Positions 47,237-57,400 of a stretch of DNA of 64,000 nucleotides are shown one piece after another; the first letter of the stretch is position 1, and each line of letters opens with the position of its first letter. This DNA comes from Pseudoips prasinana (taxonomy: Eukaryota > Arthropoda > Insecta > Lepidoptera > Nolidae). Below the pieces are notes generated by a model that saw only the letters and a program-made list of their open reading frames with translations, had not been told where the DNA came from and ran no database searches. The stretch spans positions 8,742,001-8,806,000 of the forward strand of contig OX621266.1 in NCBI GenBank assembly GCA_951640165.1. The letters run 5' to 3'. Both the position numbers and the translations under genes were made by a program.

Positions 47237-50200
47237 TCATCGGCGCCGTCTCGTTCTCCTACGGGAGGGATCGTTGCGCTCCCTCTCGCGCTCGGAGGCC
47301 TCCTTCTTGAGCATAACAGCTTCACAGAATGAGGCCACCGCGTTCCATCCGGTTGTCGCCGCCAGCATAGCCGAAACCACTGATGGCAGCGAGAGGTCCA
47401 ATTCTATTTCAGCGACCAGGACTCGCCTCTCGGGGGCCCAAGCTGGGCACTCCTCGAGTGTATGTTGGGCCGAGTCCGGGCCGCCGCCACAATGGTGACA
47501 CGACGGTGTCGCCTCTCTACCTATTCGACACAGGTACTCACCGAAGCACCCGTGTCCGGTGAGTATCTGCGTCAACCTGAAAGTTAGGCTGCCCCGTTTC
47601 CGGAGCAGCCATGCGTCAAACCACGGCAGGACCGCACCGACAGAGCGTTGACGCGAGCCTCTCGGCAATTCAAGCCGCTCTCGCGCCAAATCTCTAAGGC
47701 CTGTCGGTGCGCGTCCCGCCGTACGTTTGTCCAGTCCGGTTGTTGGCCGCCGGCATCCGAGCGGGCACGGACGAGATCGTAAACTCTCGCGTCCATGTCC
47801 GCCAGGATGTCCAGTGGCGGGAATCGTCCTAGTAAAGTCGCCGCCTCGAAGGAGATCGTCCGGTATCCACGGACCACTCTGATGGCAACCACCCGCTGCA
47901 CGCTATTCAAAAGAGCTTTGCAGCGGGAAGCTCTCGCCAGTCTGGACGACCAGACGGGAGCACCGTAGAGGGCCATAGACCGGATAACCCCACAGTAGAG
48001 GCGGCGGACTTCTTCCCGGGGTCCCCCAAGGTTGGGCAGCAGACGCTGGAGTGCGCCCGCCGCTCCGCGAAGTCGGGGGACTAGCTGGACAAAGTGGGCG
48101 TCAAAAGCCCACCTACTGTCCAGCGTCAGCCCGAGGTATTTGAGGGTTTGCCCAACTGGGACCGCCTCACCACACACCTGAATCCGCGTGCTGGGAGGTT
48201 CCCTACCCCGACGGAGGCTGTGGAACCAAAGCGCCTCAGTTTTATGAGGCGCTACCTGAAGGCCCAGCCCGCGGACACTGCCGACGACGCAGGCCACTCC
48301 CAGTTCGGCAAGCCGTGCCACATCCATGAAATTGCTCCCCCTGGCCATCACGAGAGTGTCATCTGCATAGCAAACGACATCTACGCCGAGGGGGAGCCTC
48401 GTCCTGAGGACCGTGTCAAAAGCGAGGTTCCACAAGAGGGGTCCTAAAACAGATCCCTGTGGAACCCCGCGATCGACTTCCCTTGACATTCCCTCTCCGC
48501 CCCGAGCCGTGTAAACGATGAGCCTATCGCTCAGTTACGAGCTAACAATCCCCCGTAGGTAAGGGGGCACGTTGTGGTAAACCAGAGCCTCCCTTATTGC
48601 CCACCACGGGAGGGAGTTGAAGGCGTTGACAATGTCAAGACTGACAGCCATCGCTACCCCCCCCTCCCGAGTGACGTCCTGTGCCAGGGATTGGACCCGC
48701 CGGATTACGTCCACCGTCGAACGACCGCGACGGAATCCGAACTGGCAGTCCGACAGGTCAGGCCCATCCCGTGACAGGTGCCCGCTGAGACGGGTGGACA
48801 CTACTCGCTCAAAGAGTTTGCCCACCTCGTCCAGAAGGCAAATGGGTCGGAACGAAGAGGGAGAGTCCGCATTTCTCCCTTTCTTTTGGATGAGGACGAG
48901 CTTGGCCTCCTTCCACTTAGACGGGAAAACCCCAAGGTGGAGGCAGCGAGAGAAGAGGCGACGCAGCTTACTGCCTAGCACTGACAGGGCCAGCACCCAG
49001 GCCCGACCTGGGATACCGTCGGGCCCAGGGGCAGTGTTTCGCGCCGCGAGTCGCCTTACTGCGCTCTCAAGCTCGTCCTCCGTCACATCCATGTCGGATG
49101 TCCAGTTCGGTGTAGATCGCGGTGGAGCGACCGAGTCACCGGGCTCGGCCCTTGGGAAGAGGGTGTCTACCACTCTTCCCACGAACTCGGGGTCGAGCGT
49201 TTCGGTGAGCGGAGGCACCCATGGTCTGGGCTTGCCCATAACCATCTTGTACGGGCGCCCCCATGGATCCCTGTTGATCCCCTCGATCAGCTCCTCCCAC
49301 GCCCTGGTCTTTGCCTCCTTGATGGCGAACTGGAACGCCATGGTGGCCAAGCGGTATGCTCGGTAAGCCTCTGCAATCTCGTCGACCGAGGCACGCCGTC
49401 TCCTTCTAGTCCTAGTATAACGGCGGCGCGCAGAGACGCAGGACCCCCGCAGCCGCGCTAAGTCCGCTGACCACCAGTAGACGGAGGACCTCGTTGTCGG
49501 CCTGGCTCGGGGCATGGCGACGTCACAAATAGTGGTCATCTTTTCCCCGAACCATGCCGCCACCACCTCCGGAGAGGCTTCGTCCTCCAACTCTTCCCAA
49601 TCCGCGACGAGGGCAGAAGCTAGAAGCAGATCTCTGTCTAATCGCTTCAAGGCCCATCGTCGCGGAGCGGCATTTTGTTGGCGTCCCAGTTCGCCATTTG
49701 GGCACCTGCCCGACATCTCAATGAGAATGTTCCGGTGATCTGATAGAGTTGCGAGCTCCTCAGCCACTCTCCAGCCTGATACCCTGCGCGCAGCAGGGAC
49801 AGTCGCCCACGTTAGGTCGACAACCGACTCCCCCTGCCACCGCACGCAAGGCACTGGTCGATCCTTGGTTGAGTAGCTGAAGATTAAGTGATGCAGCCCA
49901 CTCTATCAGTGCTTCCCCTCTCAGGTCGTTACGAGCGTCCCCCCACACCCTGGAGTGTGCATTGAAGTCGCCCATGACGAACAGTGGACGTGAGAGTAGA
50001 CCCTGAATGCAGGTGCCCAGTCTGTCGATGGTGTCCTCGAAGTGGGCAAGGCCGCAGTTTGGAGAGATGTAACATCCCACCACTACGGCGTCGCCCCATT
50101 CGATGACAACAAAATCTGTCCCACCATGGATGAGGCGGCAATGGAGTCCACCCGATGATTCCGCCCAGTAAATAGCGACGGAACCCCCGTCCACCCCGAA

Positions 50201-50455
50201 CCACCTCGGGTGATCCGGGATGGAATAGGGCTCCGATATCACCGCAAGGGCAACTGACCACTCCGCGAGCGTCTGTAGCAGGAGATCCTGCGCTGCACGG
50301 CAGTGGTTTAAGTTACCCTGCAATATATTGGATGGGGGCGTGAATTTTAGACCTCCATAGACTCCCGACCAGCCAGCAGTGCGAACGAATTCGCTACCGG
50401 TGTAGTCGGGGGACCCTGCGGCCGCTGTACTGTCCGATTTTTGGGAGGGAAGCAC
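47237..50455 (-). pseudogene. Element E ORF2 (endonuclease + RT) with two frameshifts and a nonsense codon
   Basis: Three frame segments make up ORF2. Segment 1 (50455-49760) is the endonuclease, with ILQGNLNHC, ISEPYSIP and VMGDFNAHSRVW. Segment 2 (49854-48535) is the end of the endonuclease (TLSDHRN) and the RT N-terminus (NTAPGPDGIPGRAW, CQFGFRRGRST, SLDIVNAFNSLPW). It then hits an in-frame TAA at 48535-48537, at the position of the Tyr in the conserved YLxDR motif. The same frame resumes through GVPQGSVLGPLLWN, YADDT and the thumb to about 47690, where a second shift leads to the C-terminal finger CHHCG...H...C (47689-47237). The first shift is near 49850. No UAAUG is present; ORF2 overlaps ORF1 by up to about 109 bp. 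Confidence 0.87.
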
Positions 50456-52575
50456 TTACTTCCTCCCATCCTGTGTTTGCCAGCGACGCCAAGGTCCGTA
50501 CAGATCGGACACTTGGGTTCGCTGGCTTTGCAATTTGCGGCCTTATGGCCAAGGTCACCACAGACATAGCAGCATTTGCTGCGATCTGTAGGACTGTTGC
50601 ATTTGGCCTTAACATGGCCAAACCCAAGGCATTTGTAGCACTGCAGGGGTCTAGCCTTGAGTGCGACAACCCTAGCTGCGGACCAACCCACGCATACGCG
50701 TTTGTCCGCGAGCTTATTGGCCGCCTCGAGCGGACATCTGACCCACGCAGTGTTTAGTCCCGACAGATGGGCCCGTACGGGCCCCACCTTAAAATCATTC
50801 GCAGAACAACCGACGGTACCCGCTAGGGCCAACGCGATTGCTGCGGAGGTGACCGTCTCGTCTAAGTCCAGAACACGCATTTCTGCGGTCTTAAAAGGAC
50901 GCGAAACCCGAGCGTCCGTATCCGCCAGGACTTCCCTTAATTTGGCCGCAAGCGCATCGGCTCTTGTGACATTATCGGGCCCAGAGACCTTTAGGACCAA
51001 TCCGCCGTTTAAGGCTCTCTTCTGGAAGATACCACCTTCCAGTCCAAAGTCTTTGAGGCAGACCTTTTCCTTCGCCGTCCTTATAAGGTCGGCAAGAGGA
51101 GTCTCTGACCCTTCTGCCCGCGTTATTAGCACCGCTGCCGTTTTCGGTGGACGAGGGAGTTTCCTCGATGCACCTCCGGGAGCGGTGTTCGGTGTGGCCA
51201 CTGCCTTTTTGGCCTTAGCCGCAGATTTGCGACCAACGACTTTCGCCCATGTGGTCTCTCCCGCATTCGCATGCACTGCACTAGACTGCTGGCTCTGCGA
51301 AGCGCCAGCAACCTGCGCAGGCGCAACAGGCACACCTACTCTCTTACGCTGCCTCTCCCTTTCCCGCTTCTTTTTCCTCTTGTCCTTATTGGACGAGGTA
51401 GAAAGGGTCGGGAGTGGCGGCGGTGCTGGAGCTTTCGGCTTTTTCGCCTCGGCACCACGAGGAGGGATGGCCGCAGCCTTCTTCCCAAGTGGGAGCCTGA
51501 TGGCCCTTCCTGGGAAGAGCTCCGCCATGAGGGCTGCACGGAAGGAGACGAGTTTCTCCTCCATAATGGCAGCCACCTGCTCGGCGTTGGAGCCGCTCTC
51601 TCGTCCAGTGGCCTTTGGCTTAACTGCATCCGGCTTGGAAGCCTTCCGTGGCACACTGGTCGTTGTAGCAGCATTCGCCTGGGTCACTGTGGGAGGCCCC
51701 TGACAAGAGCGCAGGGTCTCAACCTCCGCCGACAGTTTGGCGAGACGTCCCTCGAGGGAGGAGAGCTTCGAACGAAGCTCTCGGTTCTCCACCTCCAATC
51801 GCTCAGCCTCGCCCCCGTACGTCCGAACGTGCAGTTCGGAGGTGGCGGCCTGCGCCTCACGCACACTTCGCCTAATGGCGTGCTTTAGCGGCCCTTGGAT
51901 GTTCGAGGACCTATCCGTGGCCTTCTCCACCACGGACAGAGCCTCGAGCAGCCTAGCCCCAACATCGGCCGTAGGCTGATGACGGAGCTCCTCCGCTATG
52001 TCTTCAACGCGGGGCAAAGATTTCTTAGCCCGCGTATTTGAAGGAGGGAGGAGAGGGTTAAGGATATCCGAAATATCCCCATCCAAGTCCCCCCCCTCGT
52101 CTATTCCTATTTTTGCCCGCACAATCTGTGTGCAAGCATTTGGAGCCACAAGGGATCTCCTCTTCCCAAGCTTCGGCCCTTCTGCCGGTAATGACACGCA
52201 GGAAGCGGCTGACTTGTCGCTTCCCACGGAATCGCGCGACCGTGACCGCGATGGCGAACGCAGCAGCGACCGCGAAGTTGAACGCGGCCGCAGCTGTCGC
52301 CGCGGCCTGGCCGCCAGTCTGGCTGTGTCAGCCAGACTCCTCTCCTCTTTAGAGACTCTCACCCGCAGCTCGCTAGCTGCAGGTGAGGGTCCCTCGACAC
52401 TCAAAACTGGGCACACAATACTGGGCGTGTGCGCCCTGTCCGCGACCTCCGCGGAAGCATGATGTCTATTAGTGTCCCCCCCAGATACGGTGGGACAGCC
52501 GGATCCTAATGGACCCGGGAGGGATTCTCCGGCACAGCCGGTACCCTCCTGGGGTATTGTTATGCTAATCGACAT
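50347..52575 (-). CDS. Element E ORF1 (gag-like), 742 aa, intact
   Basis: A nucleic-acid-binding ORF1. The N-terminus is Arg/Ser-rich (SRSLLRSPSRSRSRDS, about 100-120). A coiled-coil-like segment (about 255-295: ENRELRSKLSSLEGRLAKL) and a very basic KDKRKKKRERERQRKR stretch (about 400, possible nuclear or nucleolar signal) follow. A folded region (about 495-640) precedes three fingers: CYKCLGFGHVKAKC (646-659), CYVCGDLGHKAANC (669-682) and CPIC...H...C (689 on). This is the ORF1 architecture of SART/TRAS elements. Unlike the D and F copies it has no frameshift, even though ORF2 of the same element is decayed. Confidence 0.88.
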   Translation of the reverse strand: MSISITIPQEGTGCAGESLPGPLGSGCPTVSGGDTNRHHASAEVADRAHTPSIVCPVLSVEGPSPAASELRVRVSKEERSLADTARLAARPRRQLRPRSTSRSLLRSPSRSRSRDSVGSDKSAASCVSLPAEGPKLGKRRSLVAPNACTQIVRAKIGIDEGGDLDGDISDILNPLLPPSNTRAKKSLPRVEDIAEELRHQPTADVGARLLEALSVVEKATDRSSNIQGPLKHAIRRSVREAQAATSELHVRTYGGEAERLEVENRELRSKLSSLEGRLAKLSAEVETLRSCQGPPTVTQANAATTTSVPRKASKPDAVKPKATGRESGSNAEQVAAIMEEKLVSFRAALMAELFPGRAIRLPLGKKAAAIPPRGAEAKKPKAPAPPPLPTLSTSSNKDKRKKKRERERQRKRVGVPVAPAQVAGASQSQQSSAVHANAGETTWAKVVGRKSAAKAKKAVATPNTAPGGASRKLPRPPKTAAVLITRAEGSETPLADLIRTAKEKVCLKDFGLEGGIFQKRALNGGLVLKVSGPDNVTRADALAAKLREVLADTDARVSRPFKTAEMRVLDLDETVTSAAIALALAGTVGCSANDFKVGPVRAHLSGLNTAWVRCPLEAANKLADKRVCVGWSAARVVALKARPLQCYKCLGFGHVKAKCNSPTDRSKCCYVCGDLGHKAANCKASEPKCPICTDLGVAGKHRMGGSKCFPPKNRTVQRPQGPPTTPVANSFALLAGRESMEV

Positions 52576-52951
52576 ACTGACCTTTTTTACCCTACAGACC
52601 GGTTTACCCCCCGGTAACCCCCGCGCCGGGTAATGCTCGGAGGCTAAGGGTTGCCGTATGCTAGTGACCGGATTGACGCACCGGCCATTCAGCCCATCAC
52701 CGTCCGGCGAGGCTTAGGCTTGCGCGCCACTGCTGCTCCTCCCCTCCAGAGTATGGAAGGAACAGCAGAGGCGTGAGATGTCGGAATATTGGCCACGGAC
52801 GGTGGTTTCTCCCCATGCAAGCATAGGGAAAAAACCAGCGCCCACGCCCGGGGCACACCGATCCGAAAACTCCTGTTCCCACCCGAATATAAATATTCGA
52901 ATGGGACCAGTAGTCTCGGACACACGAGGAGGTTTTCCGACCACGTGCCCC
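52576..52951 (-). promoter_or_regulatory. Element E 5' UTR
   Basis: About 375 bp between the GGGG 5' terminus and ORF1, longer than in the D/F subfamily. Presumed to hold the internal promoter, though no motif proves it. Confidence 0.45.
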
Positions 52952-52958
52952 AACCTAA

Positions 52959-52960
<2 letters not shown>
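52952..52960 (+). repeat. Residual CCTAA seam between elements E and F
   Basis: AACCTAACC lies between the 5' end of E and the poly(T) of F; again only about two repeats are left. Confidence 0.85.
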
Positions 52961-52992
<32 letters not shown>

Positions 52993-53313
52993 TTTGCGCT
53001 GGGAAAAAATGCGTTACGCATACCCGCCCATTGGGGGATGGACGGGTTATGTGGGACTCTCCGGCTAGTCCGGCATACCCACTAAAATAACCCAGCGGCA
53101 CTCCCGCATCGTCTATTTGGAGGAGGACTGGGAAACCGGCACAGCCTTTACGTCCAGTCCCCCACCGACGACCGCCCGCCTTTACAGCGGGGCCCGCACG
53201 CCCCTTCCTAAGTGGAGGGGCCCGGAAACGACCGTGAGTGCTCGGCCGTTCCCGCCCGACGTGGGTGGTGATTAGTGCAATGCGAGCGAAGGCGCCCCCG
53301 CGCCTGTCGCCCG

Positions 53314-56300
53314 CTAATCACCACCAGAAGGAGGGAGGCGACGATCGTACAACCGCCGCCTCCCACCCCTTCTTCGCCTGCGGAGCGGCGGCGCGAGAGG
53401 ATCATCCTCCCGCGCGCGCTCCGCCGCCTCCTTTTGCGATATGACATTCTCGCAAAAGGAGGCAACCGCCGCCCAAGCCTCCTCACTCCCCAGCATGGAG
53501 TTCACCACACTGGGAAGTGAGAGGTCCTGCCCGACCACATCTGTCAGGGCACGGCGCAGCTCAGCCCAGGCTGGGCACACCTCGAGGGTGTGCTGCGCCG
53601 TGTCCTCCGCGGCTCCACACTCGTGGCACGCCGGGGTTTCCTCCCTCTGGATCCGATGCAGGTGCGTTCCGAAGCAGCCATGCCCGGATAACACCTGCAC
53701 CAGACGGAACGAGAGGAAACCGTGGGGGCGCTCGAGCCAGTCTCGCAGGACTGGACCGAGCGCGTCCAGCGTCCGGCGTCCAAAGGTGGCGGAGGCGAGG
53801 TCCCGTGTCCAGTGTAGGACAATGGCGTCCCTCGCCTCCCGCCGCACGGCATCCCGCTCTTGCGCGGCGGGGCGCTCACCCAGCGCCCTACGCCGCGCCG
53901 CCCACTCGTACACTCTGGCGAGCACCCTGCCTCCAATTCCCAGGGAGGGGTGCCGGCCAGAGCGCACGCCGCCGCAAAGCCCACTGAGCGGTAGGCCCTC
54001 GCCACCCGCTGTGCAATGGCCCGTTGGGGCCTGCGGATGGCGGTTGCATTCTCCCTCCTATGGAGGGAGTCCGCCCAGATGGGTGCCCCATATAGGGCCA
54101 TGCTCTTGAGGATGCCGGCATAGAGGCGCCGGCATCGCTCCTTGGGCCCTCCCAGGTTTGGGAGGAGCCATGAGAGGGCGTCCGCGGCTTTCAGCAGGCG
54201 CGTCGACAGCCCGCTAAAGTGCGGGCCGAAGCGCCACCTGCTGTCCAGCACGAGGCCCAGATACTTCATCTGGGCCCCGACCCCTATCCGGACGCCCTCC
54301 ACCACGATGTGGGCGTCAGGAGGGCAGCGCTGCCGAGGCCCGTGAAAGAACACGGCCTCGGTCTTGTTCAGCGCTACCCTCAAACCGAGCTGGCGGATCC
54401 TACCTGCCACTAAGGATCCGCCAGCCGAGGCCAGACAGGCCGCCTCTCCAAAGTCCCTCCCCCGGGCAACGAGGAGAGTGTCATCCGCGTAGCAGATGAC
54501 ACTCGTGCCCTGGAAGAGGGTGCCGCGCAGCAGCCAATCGAATCCGATGTTCCACAAGAGGGGCCCCAGCACCGAACCCTGTGGAACACCGGACTCCGCG
54601 CCGTAGCGCCTGATCCTGGCCGTCCTGTCCGCCAGGAGGACCTCCCGGTCCTCGAAGTAGTTGGCCAGGATCACCCGCAGATATTGGGGCACTCCGTGGT
54701 ACCGGAGTGCCTCCAATATGGTCGAGTGGGGCACGGAGTTGAAGGCGTTGGCGATGTCGAACGACACCGCCAACACTCCGTCCCCAGCTCCAACCGCCTC
54801 CTGCACTTGGCCCCTGAGTAGGGCCACCGCGTCGACCGTCGAACGCCCCTGTCGAAACCCGAACTGGGCGTCCGACAGGTCTGGCCCTACCTCCCGCAAC
54901 TGGCTATTAAGCCGGGTGGCGATGATCCCCTCGAACAATTTACCGACCTCATCGAGCAGAACGATGGGCCGGTATGCCGAGGGGGAGTCCACCGGGCGTC
55001 CCTCCTTCCGGAGCAGGCAAAGCTGCCCCTCCTTCCAGATCTTCGGGAACCTCCCAGCCGTCAAGCACGCGCTGAAGAGGTCCCGAAACCTCTGCTCCAT
55101 GAAGGACGCTGCGATGGCCACCACCCGTGCGGGGACGCCATCTGGTCCAGGGGCCGTCTTCTTCGCGCGGAGGGACAGAACCCCCGCGCGAAATTCCTCC
55201 GCCGACACTGGAGGCACCTCCTCCTCCGGCGAAGCCACCACCCCCCCCAGCGGGGGGTTCATCGTTGGTGGGGTGAAGTCGGTCCTGCGCGGAAACAGTG
55301 ACCGAACCACCCCATCCAGCAACGCCGGCTCTAGGGTCTCCGCTAATGGGGGACCGTAAGGGCGCAGCTGGCTCCACGCCTGCCTATACGGCCTCCCAAA
55401 CGGATCCCTATCGAGGCCCTCCAGCATCTCGGCCTTTGCCGAGTCCTCGGCGGCGCACATTGCCGACTTGAGGACCGTCTTTGCCTCTAGGTAAGATGCG
55501 TAGAGGCGGTCCTCCTCAGCCTGACATCGGTTAGTGCGCCGCCGACTCCGCGTGTAGGCCCTCCTGGCCTCCACGCACGCGGCCCGGAGCCCCGCCAGCT
55601 CCACCGTCCACCAATAAACGGCGCGACGGGGAGGCGGACGGCGAGACCGAGGCATGCTGGAGTTGCACACCTCGGTCAGGGATCCCCGCAGCCGAACCGC
55701 TGCGGCGTCCACGTCCGTGCCCTGCACAGGGGGCGAGAGCCAGTCCTCGAGGAACGCCGCCTCCTGGGCTGACTCCCGGTCCAGGCGGGTGAGAGCCCAC
55801 CGCGGGAAGGGAGATTGGCCCGATCGGGCCCTCCCCCGCGGGCTCTGGGTGGAGATGTCGAACCGCACATATCGGTGGTCCGACAGGGTCTCCACCATCT
55901 CCACCCTCCAGTTCACGACGCGTGTGGCTAGCACAGGGGTGGCGAACGACACGTCCACCACTGACCCTCCCTGTTGCCGCACACACGTCTGAACATCCCC
56001 CCTGTTTAGCAGGGACACGCCGCACGAGGCCGCCCAAAATTCGACGGCGCGCCCCCGGACGTTGCAGGACGCCGCTGGGTTGCCCCAGGCCACCGCCTTG
56101 GCGTTCAGGTCGCCCAATATGACGACCTGACGTGGCGCCGCCCTCCCGACGACTGCCGTAAGGACTTCGAGAAAATCCTCGAAGTCCCTTAGAGGGCGGT
56201 TTGGGGAGAAATAGACCCCGACCAGGGCTATTTCTCCCCACGCGGCGGCCACGTATCCCGGACCCCTCTCTAAAAGCGAGAGGGGAGGGGAGTCCGTGGC

Positions 56301-56483
56301 AGGCCGCGACACCAACGCCACCAAGCCGTCCCGATCACCCAGCCAACGGCCAGGTATCGAGTACGGCTCGGCGACCACCGCCACGTCCACCAACCACTCG
56401 GCCACAGTCTGCATCAGCAGATCCTGTGCCGCTCTGCAGTGGTTGGTGTTCGCCTGGAGGATGCGATGTCCGACTCTACCCAT
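53314..56483 (-). pseudogene. Element F ORF2 (endonuclease + RT) with one late frameshift
   Basis: Starts MGRVGHRILQ at the TAATG overlap and is a close paralogue of D and H ORF2. It has an intact endonuclease (AEPYSIPGRW, ILGDLNAKAV, LSDHRY) and RT (SFDIANAFNSV, YADDT). At about 53927 one base is missing compared with D, B and H (CACCCTGCC instead of CACCCATGCC). The frame therefore switches in the AWVLARVYEW segment. The C-terminal finger and basic tail continue in the other frame to 53314. The endonuclease and RT would still be made as a truncated protein with an altered C-terminus. Confidence 0.88.
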
Positions 56484-56485
56484 TA
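56481..56485 (-). promoter_or_regulatory. TAATG stop-start overlap between ORF1 and ORF2 of element F
   Basis: ORF1 ends MSD-TAA, and the final A of that stop is the first base of the ORF2 ATG. This is the same UAAUG arrangement described for translation coupling in SART1. It supports SART rather than TRAS affinity and fixes the ORF2 start. Element D has the variant ATGCATAG at the same place. Confidence 0.82.
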
Positions 56486-57400
56486 ATCGGACATCACACC
56501 CTCCTCCTCCACAGCCGCCGAGGTCCCAGCTACTGGGGTGGCGGTGGCAGCGACAGGCCGGGTCGGCGCCTGCGCTTTGCCCTTCTTAAGGGGAGGAATA
56601 CAATTCCTCCCCTTCATAATGTGGCCCGCAGGGCGGCCACTGGCGGCACACACCGCGCAGTGCGGTGCGGTGGCCTCGCAGGAGGCGGCTTTGTGCCCCT
56701 CCTTGCCGCAGCGGTAGCAGCTGTCCGCCCTGTCGACACTGGACGGACAGAGGGCCCGGGTGTGGCCGATGCCGAAGCACCGGTAACACCTCAGCGGCAG
56801 GACCTCAAGGGCCCGGACCGCCGCCGAGCTGAACCCGACGGCGAGCCGTCCCTTCTCGAGGACGGCTTTGGCAGCGGCGACTGGGCACTCCAGGCGAATT
56901 GCGCCCATGCCGCCGCGCCCGGGCCTGATGCCCCCGCCCTGCACCGCTGCGACTGCGCAGCCACCTATGGCTGCGACCGCCGCTACCACCTCCTCCTTGG
57001 TGACGGAGTCGTCCAGGTCCGTCACCTCGAAGGCCGCCGACTTCACCGGCCTGGCCACCTTCGCCGAGTCTGCGATGACCTCTTGCAGCTTAGCTGCGAA
57101 GAGGTCCGCGTTTTTGCCGCCCTCCGCACCAGGGAACTCAAATATACGAGCCCCAGCCTGTGTCTTGCGGCATGAGACTTTGCCGATCCCCAGTTTGGTG
57201 GGATCGGCAGTGGCACGCGCCCGCACCAACATGGACGCGTACGTCTCACCCCGCTCCGCGGCCTCTGCGGTGAGCGTCACCACGACGGCCGCGGTCTTGG
57301 GAGGAACCAGGTTCCTCTTGGCACCGGCTGGGGGCGAACCCTTCCCCTTTCCCTTGCCAGTCGACGACTGACCGGCAGGGGTGGTGGCGGAGACGGCTGG
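56483..57400 (-). CDS. Element F ORF1 (gag-like), C-terminal part with CCHC knuckles
   Basis: Equivalent to 5912-6738 of element D. It has two canonical knuckles (CYRCFGIGHTRALC and CYRCGKEGHKAASC) and a third CAVC...H...C finger, ending at the TAATG. The frame extends upstream of the first methionine (57283) into Lys-Gly and Ala-Pro-Thr-rich linker sequence. That linker overlaps the wrongly read end of the N-terminal segment. Confidence 0.82.
   Translation of the reverse strand, partial: PAVSATTPAGQSSTGKGKGKGSPPAGAKRNLVPPKTAAVVVTLTAEAAERGETYASMLVRARATADPTKLGIGKVSCRKTQAGARIFEFPGAEGGKNADLFAAKLQEVIADSAKVARPVKSAAFEVTDLDDSVTKEEVVAAVAAIGGCAVAAVQGGGIRPGRGGMGAIRLECPVAAAKAVLEKGRLAVGFSSAAVRALEVLPLRCYRCFGIGHTRALCPSSVDRADSCYRCGKEGHKAASCEATAPHCAVCAASGRPAGHIMKGRNCIPPLKKGKAQAPTRPVAATATPVAGTSAAVEEEGVMSD

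Larger units (their letters stand above)
46749..52951 (-). mobile_element. Element E: full-length SART-like element of a third subfamily (about 6.2 kb)
   Basis: On the sense (minus) strand: 5' end GGGGCACGTGG after GGTTAGGTT, 5' UTR (52951-52576), intact ORF1 (52575-50347), damaged ORF2 (about 50455-47237), 3' UTR (47236-46776) and poly(A) (46775-46749). CCTAA repeats flank it. The protein sequences diverge strongly from both other subfamilies, so three lineages share this target. Confidence 0.9.
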
